A DNA stretch of 24,730 nt from an uncultured Lachnospiraceae bacterium (GCA_910586555.1 CAJUJY010000053.1:1-24730), one strand, 5' to 3'; positions 8,104 through 15,165 are shown, numbered from the stretch's first letter. Program-made: numbers and translations. The notes: a model not told the origin generated them from the letters alone.

Positions 8104-8481
8104 ATGCTTAAGGAAAATATGGCAGGATTTCATTATGAGTTATACAAAAACTGCCTGGTTATATATATAACACAGGATCTTGACCATCATGCAGTTTTAT
8201 CTTTAAGGGAACGTTCAGACAGGCTTATAGAAGCAGGGGACGTAAAACATGTTATATTTGATTTTAAAGATACTGGGTTTATGGATAGTTCAGGAATAGG
8301 GCTTTTGATGGGAAGATATAAAAAGGTCATGTTTATTGGAGGCAGGGCATGTGTAACTAATGTAGGGAGTGCAGTAGACAGGATATTTAAAATTTCTGGT
8401 TTATATAAGATAATTGAAAAATATGATACGCCTGAAGATGCAATAAAGGCTTTGGAGGTTAAGTATGAAGATTATATTTGA
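8104..8481 (+). CDS. spoIIAA: Anti-sigma-F factor antagonist SpoIIAA
   Basis: A 125-residue STAS-domain protein. The motif FMDSSGIGLLMGR includes Ser62 of DSSG, the residue equivalent to the one SpoIIAB phosphorylates in B. subtilis. Unphosphorylated SpoIIAA frees sigma-F from SpoIIAB in the forespore. The start at ATG 8104 is chosen because AAGGAGGG lies at 8092-8099; an upstream in-frame ATG at 8032 has no ribosome site and would add unrelated sequence. The 3' end overlaps spoIIAB by 17 bases. No sigma-H or Spo0A site matching consensus was found by eye in 7955-8100. Confidence 0.95.
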   Translation: MLKENMAGFHYELYKNCLVIYITQDLDHHAVLSLRERSDRLIEAGDVKHVIFDFKDTGFMDSSGIGLLMGRYKKVMFIGGRACVTNVGSAVDRIFKISGLYKIIEKYDTPEDAIKALEVKYEDYI

Positions 8482-8887
8482 AAGTTGTTCAGAAAATGAA
8501 GCATTTGCAAGGACAGTTGTGGCAGCATATATAACAAGGCTTAATCCTACATTAGAGGAACTGTCAGATGTAAAAACCGCAGTGTCAGAGGCTGTAACAA
8601 ACTGCATTATACATGGATATGAAAATAAAAAAGGTGACATTACTATGGAGTGCACTATACATAACAATGATATAAGTATTATAGTAGAAGACTATGGCAA
8701 GGGCATAGCTGATATAGAAAAAGCAATGGAACCACTTTATACAACAAGGCCTGAGTGGGAGCGTTCTGGAATGGGTTTTGCATTTATGGAAGCGTTTATG
8801 GACAAGCTTAAAGTGGATTCTTCACCAGGAAAAGGGACAAGAGTATTTATGGAAAAGACCATAGGCGTTTGTGAAGGGCAGGAATAA
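8465..8887 (+). CDS. spoIIAB: Anti-sigma-F factor and serine kinase SpoIIAB
   Basis: A 140-residue GHKL-fold protein of family length. The N-box EAVTNCIIHGYEN (Glu42, Asn46), the ATP-binding DYGKGI near 76-81 and the GMGFAFMEAF lid region are visible. It binds sigma-F and phosphorylates SpoIIAA. GGAGG sits inside the end of spoIIAA, before ATG 8465. Middle gene of spoIIAA-spoIIAB-sigF. Confidence 0.96.
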   Translation: MKIIFESCSENEAFARTVVAAYITRLNPTLEELSDVKTAVSEAVTNCIIHGYENKKGDITMECTIHNNDISIIVEDYGKGIADIEKAMEPLYTTRPEWERSGMGFAFMEAFMDKLKVDSSPGKGTRVFMEKTIGVCEGQE

Positions 8888-8915
8888 ATTTTATGCTGTT
8901 AAGGGGTATGTGCAT

Positions 8916-9707
8916 ATGGATATTATGGAACTATTAAAGAAAGCACGTGCAGGAGATAAGGAAGCAAGGAACAAAATTGTTGAAGAGAATGTTGGTCTTG
9001 TATGGAATATTGTAAAAAGGTTTTCAGGCAGGGGATATGATGTTGATGATATTTTCCAGATAGGCTGTATAGGGCTTATTAAGTCAATAGACAATTTTGA
9101 CATGCAGTTTGGCGTAAAATTTTCTACTTATGCAGTACCTATGATTACAGGTGAAATAAAGCGTTTTTTAAGAGATGATGGAATGATTAAAGTAAGCAGG
9201 ACTATTAAGGAAAATGGATGGAAAGTAAAGAAAGCTGCTGATACACTGGGACAGGAACTTGGAAGGACTGCAACAATTAAAGAAATAGCAGCAGCAACAG
9301 AACTTGAACCAGAGGATATTGTGCTTGCACTTGAAGCAAACAGCGAAGTGGATTCAATTTACAGGACAGTTTACCAGTCAGAAGGCAAAGATATATATAT
9401 GGTAGACCAGATTGTTAAAAACTGCCAGGGAAGTGCAAGCTATATATCCTCCTCTTCAAAAGGAGGGCATGGCACTGGTTTTAACGGTCCAGTGCAGGAC
9501 GAAGAGAAAGAAAAGCTTTTAAACCACATTCTTTTAAAAGAACTTCTTAATGAATTAGATGAAAAAGAAAGAAAGTTAATAGAGTACAGGTATTATAAAG
9601 ACATGACACAGACTGAAGTAGCAAAGGAACTTGGAATAAGCCAGGTACAAGTAAGCCGGCTTGAAAAGAAAATACTTAAAACCTTAAGGGACAAGGCACA
9701 GTGCTAA
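8916..9707 (+). CDS. sigF: RNA polymerase sigma-F factor
   Basis: The first forespore-specific sigma factor. The 263-residue protein has region 2 (EENVGLVWNIVKRF ... DDIFQIGCIGLIKSIDNFD, FSTYAVPMITGEIKRFLRDDG), region 3 (ATIKEIAAATELEPEDI) and region 4 (ELDEKERKLIEYRYYKDMTQTEVAKELGISQVQVSRLEK). ATG 8916 follows AAGGGG at 8901-8906 and gives the usual N-terminus; an in-frame GTG at 8871 lacks a ribosome site. Residues about 170-194, between regions 3 and 4, are a Ser/Gly-rich insertion that I do not recall in B. subtilis SigF. The gap to spoIIAB is 28 bases. Confidence 0.95.
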   Translation: MDIMELLKKARAGDKEARNKIVEENVGLVWNIVKRFSGRGYDVDDIFQIGCIGLIKSIDNFDMQFGVKFSTYAVPMITGEIKRFLRDDGMIKVSRTIKENGWKVKKAADTLGQELGRTATIKEIAAATELEPEDIVLALEANSEVDSIYRTVYQSEGKDIYMVDQIVKNCQGSASYISSSSKGGHGTGFNGPVQDEEKEKLLNHILLKELLNELDEKERKLIEYRYYKDMTQTEVAKELGISQVQVSRLEKKILKTLRDKAQC

Positions 9708-9755
9708 ACTAGTTACTATTAGCCTGTACTTGTTTTGGTTTTTATTTTAAATAAC

Positions 9756-9784
9756 GTATATTTAAAAATATATAAGCCATACTA
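9756..9784 (+). promoter_or_regulatory. Putative sigma-G promoter of the spoVA operon
   Basis: GTATA at 9756-9760, a 17-base spacer, then CATACTA at 9778-9784 match the B. subtilis sigma-G consensus (GNATR, about 17-18 bases, CATWHTA). B. subtilis spoVA is transcribed by sigma-G, so the position before the spoVA genes fits. The match is seen directly; function is inferred. Confidence 0.75.
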
Positions 9785-9797
9785 ATTACAAAATTAA

Positions 9798-9818
9798 ATC
9801 CAGAAATTTTCTGGATTG
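9798..9818 (+). other. Perfect hairpin in the spoVA leader
   Basis: AATCCAGAAA and its complement surround a 1-2 base centre. There is no long U-tract after it (TGGTTTGTAAAAT). It could be a weak terminator for sigF or, since it lies just after the predicted sigma-G start near 9791, a 5' stabilising hairpin. Confidence 0.4.
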
Positions 9819-9947
9819 GTTTGTAAAATAAACAGCCCGCTAATGTATAAATGCAGACTGTGGTATCCGGCTGGCAGTGACAGGTATTTATATGGCTGCC
9901 ATTAAGGAATGGAGGATACCGCAGGCCGGGAAAGGAGCATGGGGATT

Positions 9948-10148
9948 ATGAAGAAAAATAAAGTGTGGCTTATTGCAGTTGTTTTTGGACTGGTTGTTAT
10001 TACAACCGTATATTATCTGGCAGCTTTACGTAATACCAGGACAGAATATGCTAATGGAAGGATTGTAGAGAGAACATATGAAGAAGAACCGGATGTTGGT
10101 ATTGCCGCTTTCAGTTTCAGCCATGGTAAGTTAAACCTGCCTGACTGA
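9948..10148 (+). CDS. Small single-pass membrane protein, first gene of the spoVA operon
   Basis: I do not recognise this 66-residue protein. It starts MKKNKVWLIAVVFGLVVITTVYYLAALRN, a short positive N-terminus followed by one membrane helix (about 6-25), then a charged tail (VERTYEEEPDVGIAAFSF) probably outside the cytoplasm. The helix could also be an uncleaved signal. ATG 9948 is preferred: AAAGGAG at 9931-9937 is 10 bases upstream, whereas in-frame ATGs at 9909 and 9939 lack or crowd the site. It lies 32 bases before spoVAA and after the sigma-G-like promoter, so forespore expression with spoVA is likely. Confidence 0.7.
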   Translation: MKKNKVWLIAVVFGLVVITTVYYLAALRNTRTEYANGRIVERTYEEEPDVGIAAFSFSHGKLNLPD

Positions 10149-10180
10149 CATTATAAACTTATTAAAGGACGGGAATATTA

Positions 10181-10804
10181 ATGAAAACCAGTGTGGTATA
10201 TATTAAAATTGACCAGAATGTACAAGTATTAAATAAAAAAATATTATTACAGGATATAGCAGAGATATATTCATCTGATAATGATATAATTAAAGAAATT
10301 AGCAATACAGTTTTATATACTGTTAAAGGAAATAAAAATGAAATTCTTGCTTTTTCAGTGATGAAAGTTATTGGTATAATACAAAAGGCTTACCCTGGTG
10401 TTACAGTACAAAATATTGGTGAACCGGAATTTATTGTGGAATACAAAATGCCAGAACCAGATAAAAAATGGCTGGAATACATTAAGCTTGTATTTGTATC
10501 GCTTATAGTTTTTTTTGGTTCAGCATTTACTATTATGACATTTAATACTGATGTAAGTGTTGGTGATGTGTTTAATGATTTTTATTATCTTGTAACAGGT
10601 GTGCATAAATCAGATGGCTCAATTCTGGAAATTGCCTATAGTATTGGAATACCAGTTGGTATACTTGGTTTTTATAATCATTTTAAAAGTTCCAAAGTCC
10701 ATGATGATCCTACACCAATCCATACAGAAATGCGTATATTTGAAGAAGATTTAAATAAAACTATACTTGCAGATTCGTCAAGGGAAGGTAAAATAATTAA
10801 ATAG
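10181..10804 (+). CDS. spoVAA: Stage V sporulation protein AA
   Basis: A 207-residue protein matching SpoVAA in order and pattern: a soluble N-domain (KILLQDIAEIYSSDNDI, EILAFSVMKVIGIIQKAYPGVTVQNIGEPEFIVEY), a membrane helix (IKLVFVSLIVFFGSAFTIMTF), the family motif DVSVGDVFNDFYYLVTG, a second helix near SIGIPVGILGFYNH and the C-terminal PIHTEMRIFEEDLNKTI. SpoVA proteins form the inner forespore membrane channel for dipicolinic acid uptake and, at germination, release. It is 20 bases ahead of spoVAB. Confidence 0.92.
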   Translation: MKTSVVYIKIDQNVQVLNKKILLQDIAEIYSSDNDIIKEISNTVLYTVKGNKNEILAFSVMKVIGIIQKAYPGVTVQNIGEPEFIVEYKMPEPDKKWLEYIKLVFVSLIVFFGSAFTIMTFNTDVSVGDVFNDFYYLVTGVHKSDGSILEIAYSIGIPVGILGFYNHFKSSKVHDDPTPIHTEMRIFEEDLNKTILADSSREGKIIK

Positions 10805-10824
10805 ACTAGAAAGGCGGTACTGGA

Positions 10825-11250
10825 ATGGAGATTTTCCAGAATGTTATTCTTGCTGTAATTGGATTTTCTGGCGGTATTTCAGTAGCTGCCGGGACATTTG
10901 CACTTATTACAATACTTGGTATAGTGCCAAGGCTTACAGGTGCTTTAAAAATCGGGTGTGATATATATAAAATGGAAACAGTAGTTGCACTTGGCGGCAC
11001 AGTTGGAAGCCTTATTACAATATATAAATTTCATGTCTATATTGGAGTTCCTGGAATGGTAATTGCAGGGATATTTGCAGGAATATTTGTTGGATCCCTT
11101 GCAATGTCCCTTGCAGAAAGTTTAAAAGTCCTGCCAATTCTTTTTAGAAGGCTGGATTTAAAAACAGGGATACCAATAATAGTTGTAATGATTGCATTTG
11201 GAAAAGGACTTGGCACATTATACCAGTTATTTTTCTGTGGAGGTATATAA
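10825..11250 (+). CDS. spoVAB: Stage V sporulation protein AB
   Basis: A 141-residue integral membrane protein, the same length as B. subtilis SpoVAB as I remember it, with about four hydrophobic helices and the matching stretches ISVAAGTFALITILGIVPRLT, ETVVALGGTVGS and SLKVLPILFRRL, ending FGKGLGTLYQLFF. It is part of the dipicolinic acid channel system. AAGGCGG lies ahead of the ATG, and spoVAC follows 15 bases later. Confidence 0.92.
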   Translation: MEIFQNVILAVIGFSGGISVAAGTFALITILGIVPRLTGALKIGCDIYKMETVVALGGTVGSLITIYKFHVYIGVPGMVIAGIFAGIFVGSLAMSLAESLKVLPILFRRLDLKTGIPIIVVMIAFGKGLGTLYQLFFCGGI

Positions 11251-11265
11251 AAAGGGGGGTTTTTT

Positions 11266-11772
11266 GTGAAAGAAAAAGACAGGGACAATCCTGGAATAGA
11301 AGAAATTATAAATGAAAAAAATACTGGCTTGCAGAAAGAAAAATACAATGAATATGTAAAAAATATGACACCTAAAAATAATGTTTTTTTAAATTGTATA
11401 AAAGCATTTATAACAGGAGGGAGTATCTGCCTTATTGGAGAAATATTCTGCGGAATTTATAAGTCAATGGGCAATGATGATAAGCTTGCGGGGCTTTATA
11501 GTACAATGACTTTAATTGGCATAAGCATAATTCTTACAGGACTTAATATATACCAGAAGCTTGGACAGTTTGCAGGGGCAGGAAGTATTGTTCCTATTAC
11601 TGGTTTTGCCAATTCTGTTGTATCACCTGCTATTGAATTCCAGGCAGAAGGTGATGTTTTTGGTGTAGGCTGTAAGATATTTTCCATTGCAGGGCCTGTT
11701 ATTTTATATGGAATATTTAGTTCATGGATTCTAGGGATAATATACTGGATTTATACAATTTTTGCAAAGTAG
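11266..11772 (+). CDS. spoVAC: Stage V sporulation protein AC
   Basis: A 168-residue multi-pass membrane protein. The SpoVAC core is clear: NCIKAFITGGSICLIGE, LTGLNIYQKLGQFAGAGSIVPITGFANSVVSPAIEF, then GDVFGVGCKIFSIAGPVILYG. SpoVAC is the mechanosensitive pore-like part of the dipicolinic acid system. The start is GTG 11266 with AAGGGGGG at 11253-11259. The hydrophilic N-terminus of about 35 residues is somewhat longer than in B. subtilis. It is last in the operon here; spoVAD and spoVAE do not follow. Confidence 0.94.
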   Translation: MKEKDRDNPGIEEIINEKNTGLQKEKYNEYVKNMTPKNNVFLNCIKAFITGGSICLIGEIFCGIYKSMGNDDKLAGLYSTMTLIGISIILTGLNIYQKLGQFAGAGSIVPITGFANSVVSPAIEFQAEGDVFGVGCKIFSIAGPVILYGIFSSWILGIIYWIYTIFAK

Positions 11773-11802
11773 GAATGCCGAAGGATAAATTTAATAATAA
11801 TT

Positions 11803-11843
11803 AAAAGCTGCTGTTACTGGCATAGCCACGCAGCAGTTTTTTT
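11803..11843 (+). terminator. Terminator of the spoVA operon
   Basis: CTGCTG 11808-11813 pairs with CAGCAG 11831-11836, with an inner TGGC/GCCA stem and seven T after it (11837-11843). The preceding A-run could extend the stem. It closes the operon directly after spoVAC. Confidence 0.9.
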
Positions 11844-11913
11844 ACTGTATAATAGGAACAAAAGTTCATATTATTAGTATCTGTTGCACGTTTTTAAGTT
11901 AAATGTGTAATGC

Positions 11914-11919
11914 TATAAT
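11914..11919 (+). promoter_or_regulatory. Extended -10 promoter of the XRE regulator
   Basis: TATAAT at 11914-11919 is preceded by TG (TGC-TATAAT) at 11911-11912. A weak -35 (TTTTTA, 11891-11896) lies 17 bases upstream. Start near 11926 would rule out the in-frame ATG at 11903 as the real start of the gene. Confidence 0.55.
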
Positions 11920-11935
11920 CAAATTGAAGGGAGAG

Positions 11936-12280
11936 ATGGGGTTTATAATGGAAGGTGCAAAAGAAATAACACCAGGGGAGAGGATTTTACAGTTAAGGAC
12001 GGAAAGGCATTATACAAGAGAGCAGCTTGCATATATGGCAGATATTTCAGGAAAGTTTTTATATGAAATAGAAAATAATAAAAAAGGTTTTTCAGCAGTA
12101 ACATTATTAAAACTGTCAAAAGCCCTGGACGTCAGCCTGGATTATATTATGATGGGGAATAGTGCCCATAAGCCAGAAAATGAGATTGTAGCAACATTAG
12201 AGCGGTTTAATCCTAATGTTTTAGACAATATAGAACGTTTGTTAAAAATTGCTTATGAACTTACAAAAGGAAATAAGTAA
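11936..12280 (+). CDS. XRE-family helix-turn-helix transcriptional regulator
   Basis: A protein of about 114 residues with a Cro/C1-type HTH in the first two thirds: GERILQLRTERHYTREQLAYMADISGKFLYEIENNKKGFSAVTLLKLSKALDVSLDYIMMG. A short helical C-terminus (NPNVLDNIERLLKIAYELTK) may dimerise. The target is unknown. Start 11936 follows AAGGGAG at 11927-11933; ATG 11948, four codons later, is an alternative, and ATG 11903 lies upstream of the promoter -10. It is a single gene between two terminator-like hairpins and may be autoregulated. Confidence 0.85.
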   Translation: MGFIMEGAKEITPGERILQLRTERHYTREQLAYMADISGKFLYEIENNKKGFSAVTLLKLSKALDVSLDYIMMGNSAHKPENEIVATLERFNPNVLDNIERLLKIAYELTKGNK

Positions 12281-12350
12281 AAATCCATATATGCAGTTAA
12301 ATATTCAGGCTAATAAGAAGTTGTTTTTTATTAGATGGCAGTTTTTTAGT

Positions 12351-12384
12351 CCAGGCGGGGATTAATCTATAAATTCCTGCCTGG
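12351..12384 (+). terminator. Strong hairpin, possible terminator of the XRE gene
   Basis: The 13-base arms 12351-12363 (starting CCAGGCGGGG) and 12372-12384 (ending TGCCTGG) pair fully as RNA if G-U pairs are allowed. The U-tract after it is poor (GCTTGTTGTGTTT), so termination may be partial. A second AT-rich hairpin (CTAATAA/TTATTAG) lies at 12310-12334 with TTTTTT soon after. Confidence 0.5.
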
Positions 12385-12466
12385 GCTTGTTGTGTTTATG
12401 TAAAAGCAAACTTGCTTTAATAAGACATATAATAAACAAGAGTTTATCTTTGTGCTGGTTTGCAGG

Positions 12467-12520
12467 AACTATAAGTTATCTTCTATTTATACATTTATAT
12501 ACAAAAGATAATTTATAGTT
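12467..12520. repeat. Inverted repeat left of the large palindrome
   Basis: Arm 12467-12482 (AACTATAAGTTATCTT) pairs with arm 12505-12520 (AAGATAATTTATAGTT), differing from perfection by a single G-T pair. A close direct copy of 12467-12494 recurs at 12778-12805 (24 of 28 bases identical), and 12506-12522 is an exact 17-base inverted match to 12776-12792. These repeats therefore bracket the 197-bp palindrome. Confidence 0.8.
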
Positions 12521-12550
12521 ATCCACGGTTTATTTTAAATAAAAAGCTAG

Positions 12551-12747
12551 AATATTATGCCCTGGCAAGTCCAAAGTAATCCTACAGGCAACCCGCTTGT
12601 GCTTGGACGGGTTCACGCAACGGCGCATAAAACCTGTATGCTTCAAAGAAAAAATTTCTTTGAAGCATTTAAAACCAGGTTTAAACGCCGGCGGCCCCGT
12701 ACAGTTGCCTTTTAGGATTACATTTGGAACTGACAGGGCATAATATT
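12551..12747. repeat. 197-bp nested palindrome of unknown nature (MITE-like or structured RNA)
   Basis: Perfect 14-base outer arms (AATATTATGCCCTG at 12551-12564, complement at 12734-12747) enclose further matched blocks: TCCAAA/TTTGGA, GTAATCCT/AGGATTAC, GGCAAC/GTTGCC, AAACCTG/CAGGTTT. At the centre is a perfect 14-base stem (12638-12651 with 12655-12668) around AAA. The left arm carries its own side hairpin ACCCG 12591-12595 / CGGGT 12608-12612, so the two arms are not equal. No open reading frame of note lies inside. It could be a miniature inverted-repeat element or a stable structured RNA; no target-site duplication is evident. Confidence 0.8.
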
Positions 12748-12920
12748 TTAACCTCCCATTTAAACCAAATCACAGATAACTATAAATTATCTCCTGTTTA
12801 TACACAGTTGGGATTTTATGAAACAACCATTCCTGTGCCTAAAAAAGTGTTGTGAAAACTTCCATTTTGTGTTATGTTAATACAAGTAAACGCATATTTG
12901 CAAATTACAGGAGGTATGTA

Positions 12921-13307
12921 ATGGAGAAGCCAGGCATAGATAAATTAATTATTTTTTTTGCAATAGCACTGGTGCCAGTGTTTGCCCTGACAATTATACC
13001 AAAGATTTTAATGAATGTATTTAATACAAATGTTGACACCTTAGTGAGCGATAATTTTTATAAGGCAAGCATTATAAGTGCTGTAGTATTACTTGTAATT
13101 GTTCTTGTATTGTCTGCATATATGGCTATGCAGCCATATATAGGATGGGGGATTGCCTATGTATGTGGTATACTTTATGGCGTCCTGTTGTTTATAAAGC
13201 CAGGTGAAGAATTTAACAGCCTTAATTTTTATATAATAACCGTTGGTTATGCAGTAGATTTTGTAGTGTTATTATCCCTTTCTTTTGGTAAGGATAAGAA
13301 AAAATAG
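12921..13307 (+). CDS. Small multi-pass membrane protein of unknown function
   Basis: A 128-residue protein with about four hydrophobic helices (roughly 8-27, 50-70, 74-93, 101-121) and a lysine-rich end (GKDKKK). I do not recognise a family. AGGAGGT at 12909-12915 places the start at ATG 12921; the longer frame from GTG 12852 has no ribosome site. A possible promoter is TTGTGA 12850-12855, 17 bases, TATGTT 12873-12878, which would overlap the upstream extension and support the shorter start. It lies between the palindrome and pckA and is probably a single-gene unit. Confidence 0.75.
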   Translation: MEKPGIDKLIIFFAIALVPVFALTIIPKILMNVFNTNVDTLVSDNFYKASIISAVVLLVIVLVLSAYMAMQPYIGWGIAYVCGILYGVLLFIKPGEEFNSLNFYIITVGYAVDFVVLLSLSFGKDKKK

Positions 13308-13316
13308 GAAATTCCG

Positions 13317-13345
13317 TTGACTTTTTACCATAAAAAATTTATACT
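13317..13345 (+). promoter_or_regulatory. Sigma-A promoter of pckA
   Basis: TTGACT 13317-13322 and TATACT 13340-13345 are 17 bases apart. The leader from about 13352 to 13464 contains a perfect hairpin, GCCATAT 13411-13417 with ATATGGC 13425-13431, just before the ribosome binding site. Confidence 0.8.
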
Positions 13346-13464
13346 TAGATAAAAATGGCAGTTATTATATTATAATGTGTATTTTAATGGCCATTGCTTC
13401 AATAAACCCTGCCATATGGGTTTTATATGGCGCAACAATTATATTACAGGGAGGTTTTAATAAA

Positions 13465-15165
13465 ATGGCAACAAAAGCTAATTACAAGTTAGAAGAAATC
13501 GGTGCTGGCAAAGTTGGTTTTTCAAAGACACGTGCTATTATTGAAGGTGCTTTTTATGGCAACAATGTAGTAAAGGTAAACACACTTAAAGAAGCTTATA
13601 ACCTGGCAAAGAATACACCTGGTGCTATCATTACAGATATGCCTGTATACAGGGGTGAAGAGTTTGGCCTTGATACAGATGCCAAGGTTTTACTTTTTAA
13701 TGATGGTGCTGTAACAGGACGTTATGCAGCAGCACGCCGCATTAAAGGCTATCCTGGTGTTGATGAAGGCAAACTTGACAAGGTAGTTATGGATGCTATT
13801 TATAAGACACGTTTCAAGAAGTTATACCATGCACAGGTATTTGTTGGACTTGACCCTGAATTTATGGTTAAAGCACACCTCCTTATTCCAGAAGGGGAAG
13901 AAATGCTTATGTATAACTGGATGCTTAACTTCCAGTATATGTCAGATGAATATGTAAAGATGTATAAGGAATCTAAGCCAGTAGGTGATGGCAAGGAAGC
14001 AGATATTTATATTTTCTCTGATCCACAGTGGGTTCCTGTTCCAGCTCCTGATGTTGACTATAGCTGCTTAAGTGATCCACAGACACTCTGCTATTTTGAC
14101 ACAAATGAAAATTGTGCTGCAATACTTGGCATGAAGTACTTTGGTGAGCACAAGAAAGGTACACTTACAATGGCATGGGCTATTGCTAACCGCAATGGTT
14201 ATGCATCATGCCACGGCGGGCAGAAAGAGTATTCACTTCCTGATGGAAGGAAATATGTTGCATCAGTATTCGGGCTTTCAGGTTCAGGAAAGTCTACACT
14301 TACACATGCAAAGCATAATAACAAATATGGTGAAAATGCTATTACTGTCCTTCATGATGATGCATTTATTATTAACTCAGATACATGTGCATCAGTAGCA
14401 CTTGAACCAACTTACTTTGACAAGACAGCAGATTACCCTACAGGCTGCCCTGATAATAAGTATCTTTTAACAGCACAGAACTGTTCTGCTACAATGGACG
14501 AAGATGGCAAAATCCAGCTTGTTACAGAGGATATCCGCAATGGTAACGGACGTGCTATAAAATCTAAACTCTGGTCACCAAACCGTGTAGACAAGATTAA
14601 TGAACCTGTTAATTCAATTATATGGATTATGAAAGACCCTACAATCCCTCCTGTAGTTAAATTAAAAGGTTCAGCACTTGCATCAGTTATGGGTGCTACA
14701 CTTGCTACAAAGACTTCTACAGCAGAGCGTGTGGCAGCAGGTACAGATCTTAATGCACTCCGTATTGTACCATATGCTAACCCGTTCAGGACTTATCCTC
14801 TTGTAAATGACTATGACAAGTTTAAGAAGTTAGTAGAAGAGAAGAATGTTGACTGCTATATTGTTAATACAGGTGATTTCATGGGTAAAAAGGTACAGCC
14901 TAAAGATACACTTGGAATCCTTGAAGCTATTGTAGAAGGCAAGGCAGAGTTTAAGAAATGGGGTAACTTTGATGATATTGAGATTATGGAATGGGAAGGA
15001 TTTGTTCCAGATCTTAATGATGCAGAATATAAAAATGCATTAAAAGGCGCTATGCAGAACCGTGTAGATGCTGTTAAGGGATTTGCTGAGAAGAACAGCG
15101 GATATGACAAGCTTCCTGAAGAAGCACTTGAAGCAGTACAGAAACTTGTAGATGCTTTACAGTAA
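13465..15165 (+). CDS. pckA: Phosphoenolpyruvate carboxykinase (ATP), divergent
   Basis: The enzyme interconverts oxaloacetate + ATP and PEP + CO2 + ADP; in anaerobes it can run towards oxaloacetate. The 566-residue protein has the P-loop GLSGSGKST at 270-278 in the usual central position and a following acidic motif VLHDDAF (HDD 297-299). C-terminal blocks such as LASVMGATLATKTSTAE and VPYANPFRTYPL fit the family's nucleotide-binding half. It departs from the classical GLSGTGKTT and GDDEHGW motifs and is longer than the usual 530-540 residues, so it belongs to a divergent subgroup. ATG 13465 is chosen because GGGAGG lies at 13449-13454; the frame is open back to 13375. Monocistronic by promoter and terminator. 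Confidence 0.85.
   Translation: MATKANYKLEEIGAGKVGFSKTRAIIEGAFYGNNVVKVNTLKEAYNLAKNTPGAIITDMPVYRGEEFGLDTDAKVLLFNDGAVTGRYAAARRIKGYPGVDEGKLDKVVMDAIYKTRFKKLYHAQVFVGLDPEFMVKAHLLIPEGEEMLMYNWMLNFQYMSDEYVKMYKESKPVGDGKEADIYIFSDPQWVPVPAPDVDYSCLSDPQTLCYFDTNENCAAILGMKYFGEHKKGTLTMAWAIANRNGYASCHGGQKEYSLPDGRKYVASVFGLSGSGKSTLTHAKHNNKYGENAITVLHDDAFIINSDTCASVALEPTYFDKTADYPTGCPDNKYLLTAQNCSATMDEDGKIQLVTEDIRNGNGRAIKSKLWSPNRVDKINEPVNSIIWIMKDPTIPPVVKLKGSALASVMGATLATKTSTAERVAAGTDLNALRIVPYANPFRTYPLVNDYDKFKKLVEEKNVDCYIVNTGDFMGKKVQPKDTLGILEAIVEGKAEFKKWGNFDDIEIMEWEGFVPDLNDAEYKNALKGAMQNRVDAVKGFAEKNSGYDKLPEEALEAVQKLVDALQ

Noticed and set aside
9460..9522. Internal ribosome site AAGGAGG with ATG 9469 inside sigF
   Set aside because: The spacing is only 2 bases, the frame gives a 17-residue peptide, and the site is paired in a hairpin.
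13375..13464. Extension of PckA or an upstream peptide from ATG 13375
   Set aside because: No ribosome site; the sequence reads as a hydrophobic leader not expected for a cytoplasmic enzyme; GGGAGG serves ATG 13465.
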